This document shows, one piece after another, positions 43,043 to 52,800 of a DNA stretch of 64,000 bases (position 1 is its first letter; each line of letters begins with the position of its first letter). This DNA comes from Poseidonocella sedimentorum (GTDB lineage: Bacteria > Pseudomonadota > Alphaproteobacteria > Rhodobacterales > Rhodobacteraceae): NCBI RefSeq assembly GCF_900116005.1, contig NZ_FOYI01000004.1, forward strand, positions 1 to 64,000. The letters are read 5' to 3'. The notes under the pieces were generated by a model. It ran no database searches and was not told the origin of the DNA. It saw only the letters and a list, made by a program, of their open reading frames with translations. A program made the translations under genes and the position numbers.

Positions 43043-44056
43043 TTATCTGCCATGGTATTCACGGAACCACGCCACAAAGGCGGATATTCCATCCTTGAAG
43101 TCCGTCTGTGGTCGATATCCGGTGAGGTTTCGAAGTGCGTCCGCATTGGCCCATGTGGCAGGCACATCGCCTTTCTGAATGTCTACGTAATTGCGGATCG
43201 CCTTTTTGTCCAAAGCCTCCTCGATGGCGTCGATAAAATCCAGAAGCCGGACCTTGTCCGAGTTTCCGATATTCACCACGCGAAAGGGAGCGACGGGCGA
43301 CAGGCTGTCCCAGTCGGGGATGTCAGCGGCGCTGGCGGGACGCACCGGCGCCGTGTCGATCAGCAGCCGAATGGCGCGCACCAGATCGTCGATATAGGTG
43401 AAGTCGCGATACATGTCACCGTGGTTGTAAATGTCGATTGGCCGGTCATCGAGGATGGCGTCCACAAATTTATACAGCGCCAGATCAGGACGCCCCCAGG
43501 TGCCATAGACAGTGAAAAAGCGGAGCATGGTGGTCGGCAGGTCCCACAGGTGCGCATAGGAGTGCCCCATGCTCTCATTTGCTTTTTTGCTCGCCGCGTA
43601 GAGGGACAGCTGCGTATCGGCCTTTTCGGATTCGATAAAAGGCATGTCCTCATTGGCGCCGTAGACGGAACTGGTGGAAGCCATCAGCAGGTGCTTCACC
43701 TCAAGCCGCCGTGCCGCCTCAAGGATATTGAACGTGCCGACTATATTGCTCTCGATATAGGCGCGCGGATTTTCAAGACTATAGCGCACCCCGGCTTGGG
43801 CTGCGAGATGAACCATCACATCGGGGCGAAAGTCATTGGTGATGCGATCAATAAGCTTTGCATCCTCCAGCATCCCCTCGGTCACCGAAAAATTCGGGGA
43901 TTCAAGCAGCTTCTGATGGCGGCGTTGCTTGAGTGTGACGTCATAATAATCCGTCATCCCGTCGAGCCCGTGGACGATAAATCCCTCTTCAAGCAAGAGT
44001 GCAGCAAGGTGAAAGCCTATGAACCCGGCGGTTCCAGTAATAAAGACTCGGCTCAC
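43043..44056 (-). CDS. NAD-dependent epimerase, UDP-glucuronate 4-epimerase-like
   Basis: 337 residues of the extended SDR family. The NAD loop is GTAGFIG (8-14) and the catalytic pair is Tyr153/Lys157 (YAASKKANE), with MASTSSVYG before it. The strand RFFTVYGTWGRPDLALYKFV is typical of CapI/LpsL-type uronate epimerases. It should interconvert UDP-glucuronate and UDP-galacturonate, or the amino-sugar versions, as precursors for the nearby glycosyltransferase. Base composition is visibly lower in GC than the flanking genes. Confidence 0.89.
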   Translation of the reverse strand: MSRVFITGTAGFIGFHLAALLLEEGFIVHGLDGMTDYYDVTLKQRRHQKLLESPNFSVTEGMLEDAKLIDRITNDFRPDVMVHLAAQAGVRYSLENPRAYIESNIVGTFNILEAARRLEVKHLLMASTSSVYGANEDMPFIESEKADTQLSLYAASKKANESMGHSYAHLWDLPTTMLRFFTVYGTWGRPDLALYKFVDAILDDRPIDIYNHGDMYRDFTYIDDLVRAIRLLIDTAPVRPASAADIPDWDSLSPVAPFRVVNIGNSDKVRLLDFIDAIEEALDKKAIRNYVDIQKGDVPATWANADALRNLTGYRPQTDFKDGISAFVAWFREYHGR

Positions 44057-44158
44057 TGTCTTTTCCCGTCGGTGTTTCAGAACCTTGGACCGGCCCTGTT
44101 TCCGCTGTCCAATTGTAATGTTAGTCCATGATAACAGTTCGGGATAGCTGTTTATGGT

Positions 44159-44845
44159 TCAACTTTTGAACGCGACAACTGAAATCACGAGGCCTTCAAC
44201 GCATGCAAACTGCCCGTGGATCCGCTTGTGTCCGAAAAGCGACGGAATATCGGGGCGAACCATGGTGGCGGCGAAAGACCCCCCCTCCACGGAGAGCCTC
44301 ACGTCCTTGAAGCTCAAGGGATATTCCGTGACAGGGTTATAGGCCTTGAAGATCGCCTCGCGCGCAGAAAACGTCAAAGCGGGGAGGAGGTCCGGGTCCA
44401 GATGCCGCAGCAAGTCTTCCTGCTCGTCCGGTTCGGACAGTTGCGGCAAGAGGGAGTCGGACACGTCTTTGATGCGCTCGATATCCAGACCCAGGGCCAT
44501 CACCTTGCTCCGAGATGCCACCATCACGGCGCAAAAATCGTCGGCATGGGTGATGCTGCCGATGGCGCCCTCTGGCCAGCATGGCCGCCTGCTTTCATGG
44601 CTCACAAGAGCGACCGGTGGGTAGCCCAATTTGGCCAGCGCCGACCGCGCGTAGAGCCGACCCGTCGAGAACTCGCGCCGCCGTTTTTCAACTGCCCGGA
44701 CGATCTGGGCGCCCTCGCCGGGAAACAGGCTCTGCGTGGCATCCAGCACCGGGCCACAGGTCATTGCCGCGCCCTTCGGCAAAAGCCGACCAAGCGCCCG
44801 CTCTATCGCACTGCATCTGCTATCCGGATCCACGGGGCAGCTCAT
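44159..44845 (-). CDS. 4'-phosphopantetheinyl transferase (EntD/Sfp type)
   Basis: 228 residues with the PPTase motifs KRRREFSTGRLYARSAL, GSITHADDFCAVMV, the metal-binding GLDIER and TFSAREAIFKAYNPV. It moves phosphopantetheine from CoA onto a Ser of carrier proteins. The three carrier domains in the giant genes to the right need exactly this modification, and its place in the cluster suggests it serves them. The ribosome site is weak; an internal ATG at residue 28 is possible. Confidence 0.92.
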   Translation of the reverse strand: MSCPVDPDSRCSAIERALGRLLPKGAAMTCGPVLDATQSLFPGEGAQIVRAVEKRRREFSTGRLYARSALAKLGYPPVALVSHESRRPCWPEGAIGSITHADDFCAVMVASRSKVMALGLDIERIKDVSDSLLPQLSEPDEQEDLLRHLDPDLLPALTFSAREAIFKAYNPVTEYPLSFKDVRLSVEGGSFAATMVRPDIPSLFGHKRIHGQFACVEGLVISVVAFKS

Positions 44846-44931
44846 AGATCTTCATTCTGCAGTAGCCATGTGACGGGCGATGTGGGGCACCTCTGTGCAG
44901 GCGGTCAGGGTTGGAACGGGCAATTGGGCCC

Positions 44932-45867
44932 TCAGGATGCAAAGGGCGATGGCGCGCCCACATCCGTTTGCGGATACCCCATGAGGACAAGGTAGCTGTT
45001 GACGTTGTGCTGGCCGTCTTTCTGATTCTCGAAGCTCATCGAGGACGGCAGGGCCCTGCTTTCCAGAGTGACCGTGTTGGGGACTTGCTCCCATTGCCCG
45101 GCCGCGTCCGCGGCCTCTTTTATCGTCTCGAACATCTTCCGATCATTGGCCGGGATTGTCGTCGGAATGCCATCATCGATCGCCTTTTGAATATCCGCGT
45201 ACATGAATGGAATGATGTCCAGAGGATTGATGAAAAGGATGCAGTCGGCGTGCTGGGCGATCCAAGTGGCAAAGGCGGGGTTTCCGGTGCTGAGCGGCGC
45301 GAAGGCCTGGCACTGGATCGATGGCGGCGTCGACGGGGACCACTGGGCGCTCTGATCAATGATCCATGCAAGCAGCAACGGGGCCACCCCGGCGCCCTGA
45401 CTGTGGCCTGTGACGTAGATGCGCAGCGCGTTGGACCCGTCGGCCCGCGCCTTGAGGAAATCGCCCAGAGACTGCCCGCGGCTCTCTACGCCCACCATGC
45501 CGGTCATCGCCCACATATACCCGGCAGACACCTTGGCCCCGTCCATGCCGCAATAGGTGCAGTCGATCTGTTTCGCCGGGTAATCCACCGCTCTGCTCTT
45601 GTCGTCCGGTGCGGTTCCGCGCAGCACCACGGCGAGTTCCTGAGTCGCGGCGTTTTCCGCCACGAAGAGCAAACTGTCGGTGTCCGGGAAAATAACGGGG
45701 CCAAAGGCAAGCGACCAGTCCTCGCTGATCGCGGCAGGCAACTTTTGCAGTTCCGCTTCGATCGCTTCGCCAATCTTGCCCGCGTCCTGCGAGCTATCAT
45801 CGACATAGGCGATGGCCGCGAGCGTCAGCAGCGCCTCGGTCCTGCCTGTCGCCTCAGCTTGTGTCAT
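44932..45867 (-). CDS. Class 3 lipase-like alpha/beta hydrolase
   Basis: 311 residues from the ATG at 45867 with GGGGA upstream. The lipase class 3 core is visible: the ELAVVLRGTAPDDKS oxyanion-side strand and nucleophile Ser156 in VTGHSQGAG, with a later Asp in NPLDIIPF. No signal peptide is seen, so it acts in the cytosol or is exported unusually. It could edit or release acyl products of the PKS/NRPS, or be unrelated. Confidence 0.75.
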   Translation of the reverse strand: MTQAEATGRTEALLTLAAIAYVDDSSQDAGKIGEAIEAELQKLPAAISEDWSLAFGPVIFPDTDSLLFVAENAATQELAVVLRGTAPDDKSRAVDYPAKQIDCTYCGMDGAKVSAGYMWAMTGMVGVESRGQSLGDFLKARADGSNALRIYVTGHSQGAGVAPLLLAWIIDQSAQWSPSTPPSIQCQAFAPLSTGNPAFATWIAQHADCILFINPLDIIPFMYADIQKAIDDGIPTTIPANDRKMFETIKEAADAAGQWEQVPNTVTLESRALPSSMSFENQKDGQHNVNSYLVLMGYPQTDVGAPSPFAS

Positions 45868-46041
45868 GCGCGCGTCCCCTACCCGGTCCCGCGAAAGGTA
45901 CCCGAATCCGGTGCATTTTGAAAGCGTTGCGCGCCGCTCGCCGGGGTCGGGCACACGCCCGGCCCGATACGGAACTAGACGTTGACCGCCGTGGTCCCGA
46001 TGTCCACTGTTCCAAAGCATCCAGACGTTGCGAGGTGACCG

Positions 46042-46995
46042 ATGCCACGACCCGGCGTGCTTCTTCTTGCCTACTCACAGATCGCGCGGCGGCGGATCCT
46101 GCCCGCTCTCGCAGAGACCGGCGTCACTCAGGTTGACATCGCCTCCCGAAGCGCGGCCGGCGACGTGATACGGCCCGGCGGCATGTCGGGCCGGACCTTC
46201 CCGGACTACGAACAGGCGCTGGAGCAAACCACGGCGCCGCTTGTCTGGATCTCGACGGTGAACAGCACGCATCTGCCGCTTGCGGAGCTTGCCTTGTCGA
46301 TGGGCAAGCACGTTGTTCTCGACAAACCGGCGACGCTCCGATTGTCAGACGCGCGCTCCCTTGCAGCCCTCGCACAGGAGCGCGGGGTGTTGCTGGCCGA
46401 GGCCACCGTCTACGCGCATCATCCCCAGATTGCCGCGATCCGCCGCGTTTTCGCGGATGCGGGCAGCACCCCTCGGCATGTCGTCGCAGCGTTCAGCTTT
46501 CCGGCATTGCCCGGCTCCAACTTTCGCCACGATCCGGCACTGGGCGGCGGGATGTTGCAGGACCTCGGGCCCTACGCAATGTCACTGGGCCGGGTGTTTT
46601 TCGATGCCGAACCGCAGAGCGTCTGCGCGATGGGGCTCGCGGGCGATCACGGGTTCAGCATCACGGCGCGCTATTGCGGGGGGAGGACAGTCGCGGGGCA
46701 TTTCGGCACGCTGACCGGCTACGTGAACCGTGCGACGCTGCTGGGGCCGGACGTGTGTCTCGATGTCGAGCGTCTCTTCACCACCGATCCGACCGCCGCC
46801 GCCGCGATCAGGGCCCGAGTGGCCAATACCGAGGTGGCCGTCGACGTGCCTGGGGCGGACGCTTTTGCCACGTTCTTGACCGCTGTGTTCGCGGCGCTCC
46901 GGGACAATGATCCGGAGGCCTTCCTACCGGCGTTGATTTCGGATGCGCGCGCGAGAGAGATGCTCTCCGATGCTATCATCGCGGGATCAGAATGA
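46042..46995 (+). CDS. Gfo/Idh/MocA family oxidoreductase
   Basis: 317 residues. The N-terminal Rossmann domain has WISTVNSTHLPLAELALSMG and the DKPATL motif (the EKP-type catalytic Lys), followed by ATVYAHHPQIAAIRR and the domain-two segment GGGMLQDLGPYAMSLG. Such enzymes oxidise or reduce a sugar hydroxyl with NAD(P). Among sugar genes it probably modifies a nucleotide sugar. GAGGTGACC precedes the ATG. Its last nine bases overlap the convergent glycosyltransferase gene. Confidence 0.87.
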   Translation: MPRPGVLLLAYSQIARRRILPALAETGVTQVDIASRSAAGDVIRPGGMSGRTFPDYEQALEQTTAPLVWISTVNSTHLPLAELALSMGKHVVLDKPATLRLSDARSLAALAQERGVLLAEATVYAHHPQIAAIRRVFADAGSTPRHVVAAFSFPALPGSNFRHDPALGGGMLQDLGPYAMSLGRVFFDAEPQSVCAMGLAGDHGFSITARYCGGRTVAGHFGTLTGYVNRATLLGPDVCLDVERLFTTDPTAAAAIRARVANTEVAVDVPGADAFATFLTAVFAALRDNDPEAFLPALISDARAREMLSDAIIAGSE

Positions 46996-48216
46996 CCCGG
47001 CGGGCTGCACGCTTTCCGCGCTTTGCCCCAGCAGCCGGTCATAGAGCGCGGACCAGTCGGCGCGTTCCGCCTCGGGGCTGAGCTCTGCGGCCAGTGCGCG
47101 CGCGCCTTGGGACAACGCCGCGGCCAACCCGTCATCGCCGAGAATTCGGGCCAATGCGCCGGCAAGAGCGGCCGGGTCGCCGTGTGGCACAAGCAGGCCC
47201 GACACCTCGTGGTCGAGCACCTCGGCCATGCCGCCCACCGCGGTTGCGACCAGCGGCACGCCAAGGCTGGCCGCTTCGAGCAGCGCGTTCGGCAGCCCCT
47301 CGAAGGCGGAGCATTGAACGTAGACGTGCATCCTGCGCAGATGGTCGAATACCTCCCCGTGCGCGAATGGTCCGGTGAGTGTTACCTCGCCGCCAAGTCC
47401 GAACTCCTGGACCAAGGTCTCGGCCCACCGCTCCTCTTCGGGGTCGGTGAAGAAACCGGCGAGCAGCAGACCGCTCCTGAGGGAAGCGGGCACGCCGTTG
47501 TAGCCGCGCACCAGCAGCGGAATGTCCTTCACCTTTCGCAGCTCACCAACCAGCCCGACCCGCCCGCGATTGCTTTGGTCGAGGCGCCACATCGGCGCCC
47601 CCGCTGGCACCGGCATGACGCCGTTGCGGATGACGCTGCTGCGGCCGCTCACCTCCACATCCTCGGCCACCAGGTCGAGATAGGCGGCATTCACGGACGT
47701 GATCCAATCGGCATGTTCGAGACTGTGAAGGATCGTTGTCCGGTGAAAGGGGTGGTCCTTCAATGTGATGACATCGTTGCCGCGGATGCTGGCAATCACC
47801 GGACGCCAGATCCCGCTGGCCTCGACCGCCAGCAGGCAAGGATGGGCCGCTGGGAGAAAGAACCCCTGAAAGAGCTGGAATCCGACCCGATCGTCCAGTT
47901 GCAAGATCGCATCGCGCAGCAGGAACTTTGTGCTGTTGCTGGGGCGCTTCTGGCTGACGCGGTGGACCCACACCCCGTCCTCGTCCCGGCTCTCGACGCC
48001 GCCTTCCGGGCTCTCGGATCTGTCGATGGTCGTGACCACATGGACCGAGTGGCCGAGGCTGTGCAGCAGGCGCGCCAACCGACGTGCGGCCCCCGCAACG
48101 CCGCCAAGCGTGGGGGGATACATCTCGCTGACGAGGCAGATCGGGGCGCTACGCACCGCGTCCTTCGTGTGATCCGGAGGCATCTCGCCGGTCTCGGCAT
48201 CTGGTCTTTGGAACAT
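46987..48216 (-). CDS. Glycosyltransferase family 4 protein
   Basis: 409 residues from the ATG at 48216. The N-terminal GT-B domain starts APICLVSEMYPPTLGGVAGA (acceptor side). The C-terminal donor side has RVGLVGELRKVKDIPLLVRG and the E-x7-E motif in SAFEGLPNALLEAASLG, which contacts the nucleotide sugar. It adds a sugar to an acceptor. It is the last of the tightly coupled line that starts with the PKS/NRPS genes, so the acceptor may be the lipid product. It begins five bases after the previous gene. Confidence 0.9.
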   Translation of the reverse strand: MFQRPDAETGEMPPDHTKDAVRSAPICLVSEMYPPTLGGVAGAARRLARLLHSLGHSVHVVTTIDRSESPEGGVESRDEDGVWVHRVSQKRPSNSTKFLLRDAILQLDDRVGFQLFQGFFLPAAHPCLLAVEASGIWRPVIASIRGNDVITLKDHPFHRTTILHSLEHADWITSVNAAYLDLVAEDVEVSGRSSVIRNGVMPVPAGAPMWRLDQSNRGRVGLVGELRKVKDIPLLVRGYNGVPASLRSGLLLAGFFTDPEEERWAETLVQEFGLGGEVTLTGPFAHGEVFDHLRRMHVYVQCSAFEGLPNALLEAASLGVPLVATAVGGMAEVLDHEVSGLLVPHGDPAALAGALARILGDDGLAAALSQGARALAAELSPEAERADWSALYDRLLGQSAESVQPAGSF

Positions 48217-48221
48217 CCCGG

Positions 48222-49166
48222 TCACTCCAGGCGCTGTTGGGCGGCCTGCCGCGCCGCCGGTGCGATGGGCCCGACGGTGGCGCCGTCGACCGCCACCAGC
48301 CAGCCGGCGGCGTCCGCGCGTATCAGCTCGATGTGGTGCATCCCGAGGGCGTTCCAACCCGATTTCGACGCCGTCAGGATCGGACTTTCGGCAAGCTCTG
48401 TCTCCTCGTATCGCGCCCTGTCGAGATGCTTGATCTCGAAGAGGCGCACCGCAGTGCCGTAGGTCGGCCACCCGTCCTGTGCCGGGCGGAGCGTGCGGCC
48501 GCCGACCTCGATGAGCCGCCCGCCGGGGCGACTGGCACGGCGGTTGCCTGCCCAGAGCGGGCTGGCGGGGTGTTCTGTCCATGGCCCGGTCGGCGCCTCT
48601 GCGAAAAAGAGCCGCATCTCATCCAGACCACGCTGAGCAAAGAGCCAGAAGAGGCCGCCCGCCGCATGCAGCGTCGCATCGGCGTAACTGCCCTTCAAAA
48701 GCGTGCCCACCTGACGCCAGCCGCCCGGAAACCGGTCGGCGCGATAGAGCCGCACTTCAGCCGCCTGCCGTGTTTCCGGGATCATGTAATGCGCCCCCTG
48801 CCAATAAAAGACCTGGGGGTAGGACAGATGGATGCTGTCCTCGAGAACGACACCTTCGTAGCGCCAGCCCTGACCATCCTCGCTGGTTGCGTGCGCAATC
48901 ACGCCGCGCCCCGAGAGGGCATCGAGGACCTCGAAGAACATCAGGTAGCTTTCGCCCGTCCGGATCACGAAGGGATCGGCCACTGCAGCCGCGCGCCGAT
49001 CCGTCACATGACGCGGTGTCAGGGTCGGGCGCCCCCGCGGATCGATGGGCGCCAGTTGCGTGAGCGCGGGCCCGCTGTAGATCGCGATGGACCAGCGATA
49101 CCGCCACTGCCATTCCAGTGCTGGATCCGCGGGGCGCGCGGCGACCGAGGGCTCCAAAGAGGTCAT
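48222..49166 (-). CDS. Five-bladed beta-propeller protein, GINT1 N-terminal-like (GH43-like fold)
   Basis: 314 residues from the ATG at 49166, overlapping the previous gene by four bases. Propeller strands recur as ADPFVIRTGESYLMFFEVLD, SYPQVFYWQGAHYMIPETR and YADATLHAAGGLFWLFAQRG. These blocks match the domain found at the N-terminus of glucosamine inositolphosphorylceramide transferase 1 and in bacterial glycolipid or glycan clusters. No separate transferase domain is attached. It may bind or trim a glycan; function is not known. Confidence 0.7.
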   Translation of the reverse strand: MTSLEPSVAARPADPALEWQWRYRWSIAIYSGPALTQLAPIDPRGRPTLTPRHVTDRRAAAVADPFVIRTGESYLMFFEVLDALSGRGVIAHATSEDGQGWRYEGVVLEDSIHLSYPQVFYWQGAHYMIPETRQAAEVRLYRADRFPGGWRQVGTLLKGSYADATLHAAGGLFWLFAQRGLDEMRLFFAEAPTGPWTEHPASPLWAGNRRASRPGGRLIEVGGRTLRPAQDGWPTYGTAVRLFEIKHLDRARYEETELAESPILTASKSGWNALGMHHIELIRADAAGWLVAVDGATVGPIAPAARQAAQQRLE

Positions 49167-49870
49167 GACCGGGGCTCCTTGCGGTCTGGCGCGCCGCTGT
49201 CGGTATCGGAGGATTTCGCGGAGCGCTTCGGGGCCTCCAGCAACCCGCGGCGGCGTAGGGCGCGAAACGCCGGCCGGCTCAGCACGCCGGTCGCCAGCGC
49301 CATCGCCGCGAGCGAGAGCGTCCCCCAGATGGCCCGCCATTGCAGCGCGTCCTCCAGCGGCATCCGCAAGCTGATCCAGAAGTAAAGCGCCGCCTTGACC
49401 AGAAAATACACGGCCCAGGTGAGGCTGAGATAGTCAAAAAAGCGGTGCAGATCGGGGCGGTCTTCGGTCGAGATCCCCCCGTGGCGCACCGCGAGTTCCT
49501 CGATGAGCGGGGTCTTGCCCCGGGTGCTCCAGAAGAACACGATGCCGACCACGAAGTTCGAGATCACCCCCTCGTATTGGAGCATGAACGGGGTATCGGA
49601 AAGCAGGTCGATGGCGCCGAAGACGACCGTGAGGCCGGCGGCCAACAGCCCGAGGCGGGTGTTGGCGATGCCCATCCAACGCCGGTAGAGAAAGCCAAGG
49701 ACCACCGCAAAAATCGCGGCCGCTATGGCAAGGCGCACACCGGCGAAACGCTCCACCGCGAGAAAGAGGATCAGCGGCCCGGCCTCGATCACGGCCTGCC
49801 CGATCCGCGCAAGGCGGGACGGCTCCCCCTTGCCGGGCGCGCGCTGCGGTGAGGATGGCGTCTTGCTCAT
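49163..49870 (-). CDS. Membrane protein resembling intracellular septation protein A (YciB family)
   Basis: 235 residues from the ATG at 49870. Six or so hydrophobic spans lie between about 28 and 200, and the ends are charged. The stretch VEAGPLILFLAVERFAGVRL and later FDYLSLTWAVYFLVKAALYF resemble YciB/IspZ. It overlaps both neighbours by four bases, which ties it to the PKS/NRPS line. A role in membrane positioning or export of the product is possible but not shown. Confidence 0.6.
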   Translation of the reverse strand: MSKTPSSPQRAPGKGEPSRLARIGQAVIEAGPLILFLAVERFAGVRLAIAAAIFAVVLGFLYRRWMGIANTRLGLLAAGLTVVFGAIDLLSDTPFMLQYEGVISNFVVGIVFFWSTRGKTPLIEELAVRHGGISTEDRPDLHRFFDYLSLTWAVYFLVKAALYFWISLRMPLEDALQWRAIWGTLSLAAMALATGVLSRPAFRALRRRGLLEAPKRSAKSSDTDSGAPDRKEPRS

Positions 49871-52800
49871 GATACGGGCTCCGCTTGGGTTCGGTGGTCC
49901 GCGCGGTCGAGCCAGCCGGAGAGCGTCTGCGCCAGCGTCGATACCTGCGGGGGAAGGAACATGGATAGATGGGTACCCGGAACGGCGGAGGCCGTCGGGG
50001 TGCGGGCGACAAACGCCTCCCATCCAAGGGTGGGCGTGCCGTCCGGGTCCGTGGGCTGGCCGAGGTCCGCATCAAGGTGCCGCGCCCGGACGACATGCAC
50101 CGGCACCGGGGGCGCGAGTGCGGCGGGCCGATAGCGCGTCGCGGCCTCCGCGTTGGATCGGTAGACGGCGATGAACCGGCCAAATTGCTCCGGCGTCAGA
50201 TCGGCGGGCAGAACCCCGGCCTGCGTCAGCCGGCTTGCGAGTTGATCGACAGCCTCGGCGTAGGAGCCCACCACCCCGCGCGGCCGCAGATCCAGCGTCT
50301 GGCCGGTCAGCTTGCCGATCCTGAGACCAATGTGGCGCACCCACTCGATATCGTCCTTCGGCGCGTTGCCTGGTGCGCGGGCGGGGGCCGGGTTGTCGAG
50401 AATGGTCAGGCTGGCAACGCGCCCCCCGCGCGCGGTGAGCCGCTTTGCCAGCTCGAAAGCGACGAAGGCCCCGAAGGAATGGCCCACAAGGTGACAGGCC
50501 GAGCCCTTGGTTGCCTCCAGAACCTCCGACAGGTAGCAATCCGCGGTCTCATCGACCGTGGCCGGGATCTTCTCCGTGGGAGCATGTCCGAACCCGCGCA
50601 GACCCCAGGCTGGTCTGTTCCCGTCCAGCGTCTGGGCCAGTGCCCGCAGGTAGACCGGGCTCCCTCCTGCGCCCGGTACGAGAAAGACGGGGGCGCCGAC
50701 CCCGCCGTCCGAAAGCGGCACGATCAGGGGGTGTCGTTGCCCGGCCATCCGGATCTGTGGCGCGAGCGACTGGATCGTCGGGTTGGACAGGACCGTCGTC
50801 ACCGGAAGGTCCACCCCCCAGCGATCGGCAATCATCGCGATCATGCGCACCGCGAGCAGGGAATGCCCGCCCAGATCAAAGAAACTCGCATCGCGCGGCG
50901 GGCCGGGATGCGAGAGCAGCTCTGCCCAGATCGTGGCCAGCCCCTGCTCGGCGGCGCCCTGAGGTGCACTCGGCCTGTCCGCGACGCGGGCGACGCGAGG
51001 CTCGGTGTCCAGCAGCTTGCGCAGGGCAGCTTCATCGCGCTTGCCGTTCTCGGTCAGCGGGAGCCGGTCCAGCAGGACGATCCGGTTCGGAACGCTGGGG
51101 GCGGGCAGAATTTCGGCCATGCGCGCGCGCAGTCGCCGGGCCTCTGCCGCGCTGCCCGCGCGCGCTGGCCTTGGCGTGTCGCGCGTCTCCCCCCGGGGAA
51201 CGAAGGCGACAAGCCCGGCCGCCGTGGCCAGCACATGGGCCTGCCGCGTGTTGTCAACAACCGTCAGCGCAGCTTCGATCTGCGTGAGGTCCACGCGGTG
51301 ACCGCGCAGCTTGATCTGCCGGTCCTTGCGGCCAAGCACCGTCACCCGTCCGTCCGGCAACTGGCGCGCGAGATCGCCCGTGCGGTAGAGCCGCTGGCCG
51401 CCACGGCGCAGAAAACCGCCCTGATCGCCTGTGCCATCCTCCAGATAGCCCTCGGCCAGCGCGATCCCCGACACGGCAAGTTCCCCGACCGCGCCCGGCA
51501 AGACGTCTCGGCCAGCCGCGTCCACAAGATGCACCGCGCTTCCCATGGTCACACGCTCAAGGGGGAGGCTGTCTTGCAGACACCTGTTTTTGCCCTCGCT
51601 GTCGGGCGGGGCCTGAAACTGACCGGTCATCACGCCGATGGTCGTTTCGGTCGGTCCGTAGTGGTTGTAGATCTGAACACGCGGATCACTGGCCGAGAGG
51701 CGCGCCACCCAGTCAGCGCGCGCGGGTTCGCCCCCCAGGATCAGCGCCCTTCGCGGGAGGACAATGCCGCCTTCCGTGAGCGCTGCGAAATGCGACGGGG
51801 TGATCTTGAGATAGTCAATGGCGGCGTCGTGCATCGCGGCCTTGAATAAGGCGGGATCGAGGCAAACAGGTTTGGGCAGGATATGCAGCGTGCCGCCTGC
51901 CGCGAAGGCGCCGAAGAGCATCGTCATCCCCAGATCCGCCGCCGGGGCCGAGCAATGAGCGAAGGTCGCGCCCGGGGCAAACGCGAGGTCCTCGACAATG
52001 CTGGTGAGATAGGCCGACAGCGCCGTCTGCGGCACGATCACGCCTTTGGGCCGCCCTGTCGTGCCCGAGGTGAAGGCGATGTAGGCGGCGGCGGGTCGCT
52101 TCGGCGGGCGGGGAGCAGCAGAGGAGGCGGCGACGGGGCTCAGCCTGCCCCGGTCGAGGCACAGAGCGGCGCCTGATGTTGCGATGGCGGCCTGCGTCAC
52201 GGCATCGGGCCAATCGGGATCGATGAGCGCCGGAGTTGCGCCCGCCCGGTGACAGGCGAGGACCCCGATCACGAAGGCCGCCTCGCGGCGCGCGGTCACC
52301 GCGACCACGGCTCCGGGCTCGGCGCCGGCCCGCTGGAGTTGCTTTGCCCCCGCCAGGACCCTCTCCCACAAGGCCCCGTAGGAGAGCCGGGCATCCTCGG
52401 CGGCGATGGCCGCGACGTCCGGTGTCGCGAGGCTCAGCTGTTCGAGCCGGTCAACCACGGGCGTGGCCCAGCCTTCTGGCAGCGCGCCCCCCTGAAGGGC
52501 CGGCGCACCGGTCTCGGCGCTCCCGATCTGCGCCAGGGGCCGCTCGGGGGCCGCCAGAAGCTGCGCCGCGAAGGCTTCGAAGACGCGCGCCATCCGGTCC
52601 GCCCCCTCGGCCGTGAAGAGCGCGGCATCGAGCCCGAGCCATCCGTTGATCTGCGCGCCGTCAACGAGGGTGACGGTCAGATCGAATTTGCCATCCCCTT
52701 GCGCCGGTCCGCGCCTCCCGAAGTCCGCCTCGGCGCCGCCGGACACGAAATTGAAACTCGCGTCGAACAGCGGCGAGCGCCCGGGATCGCGCGCAATCCG

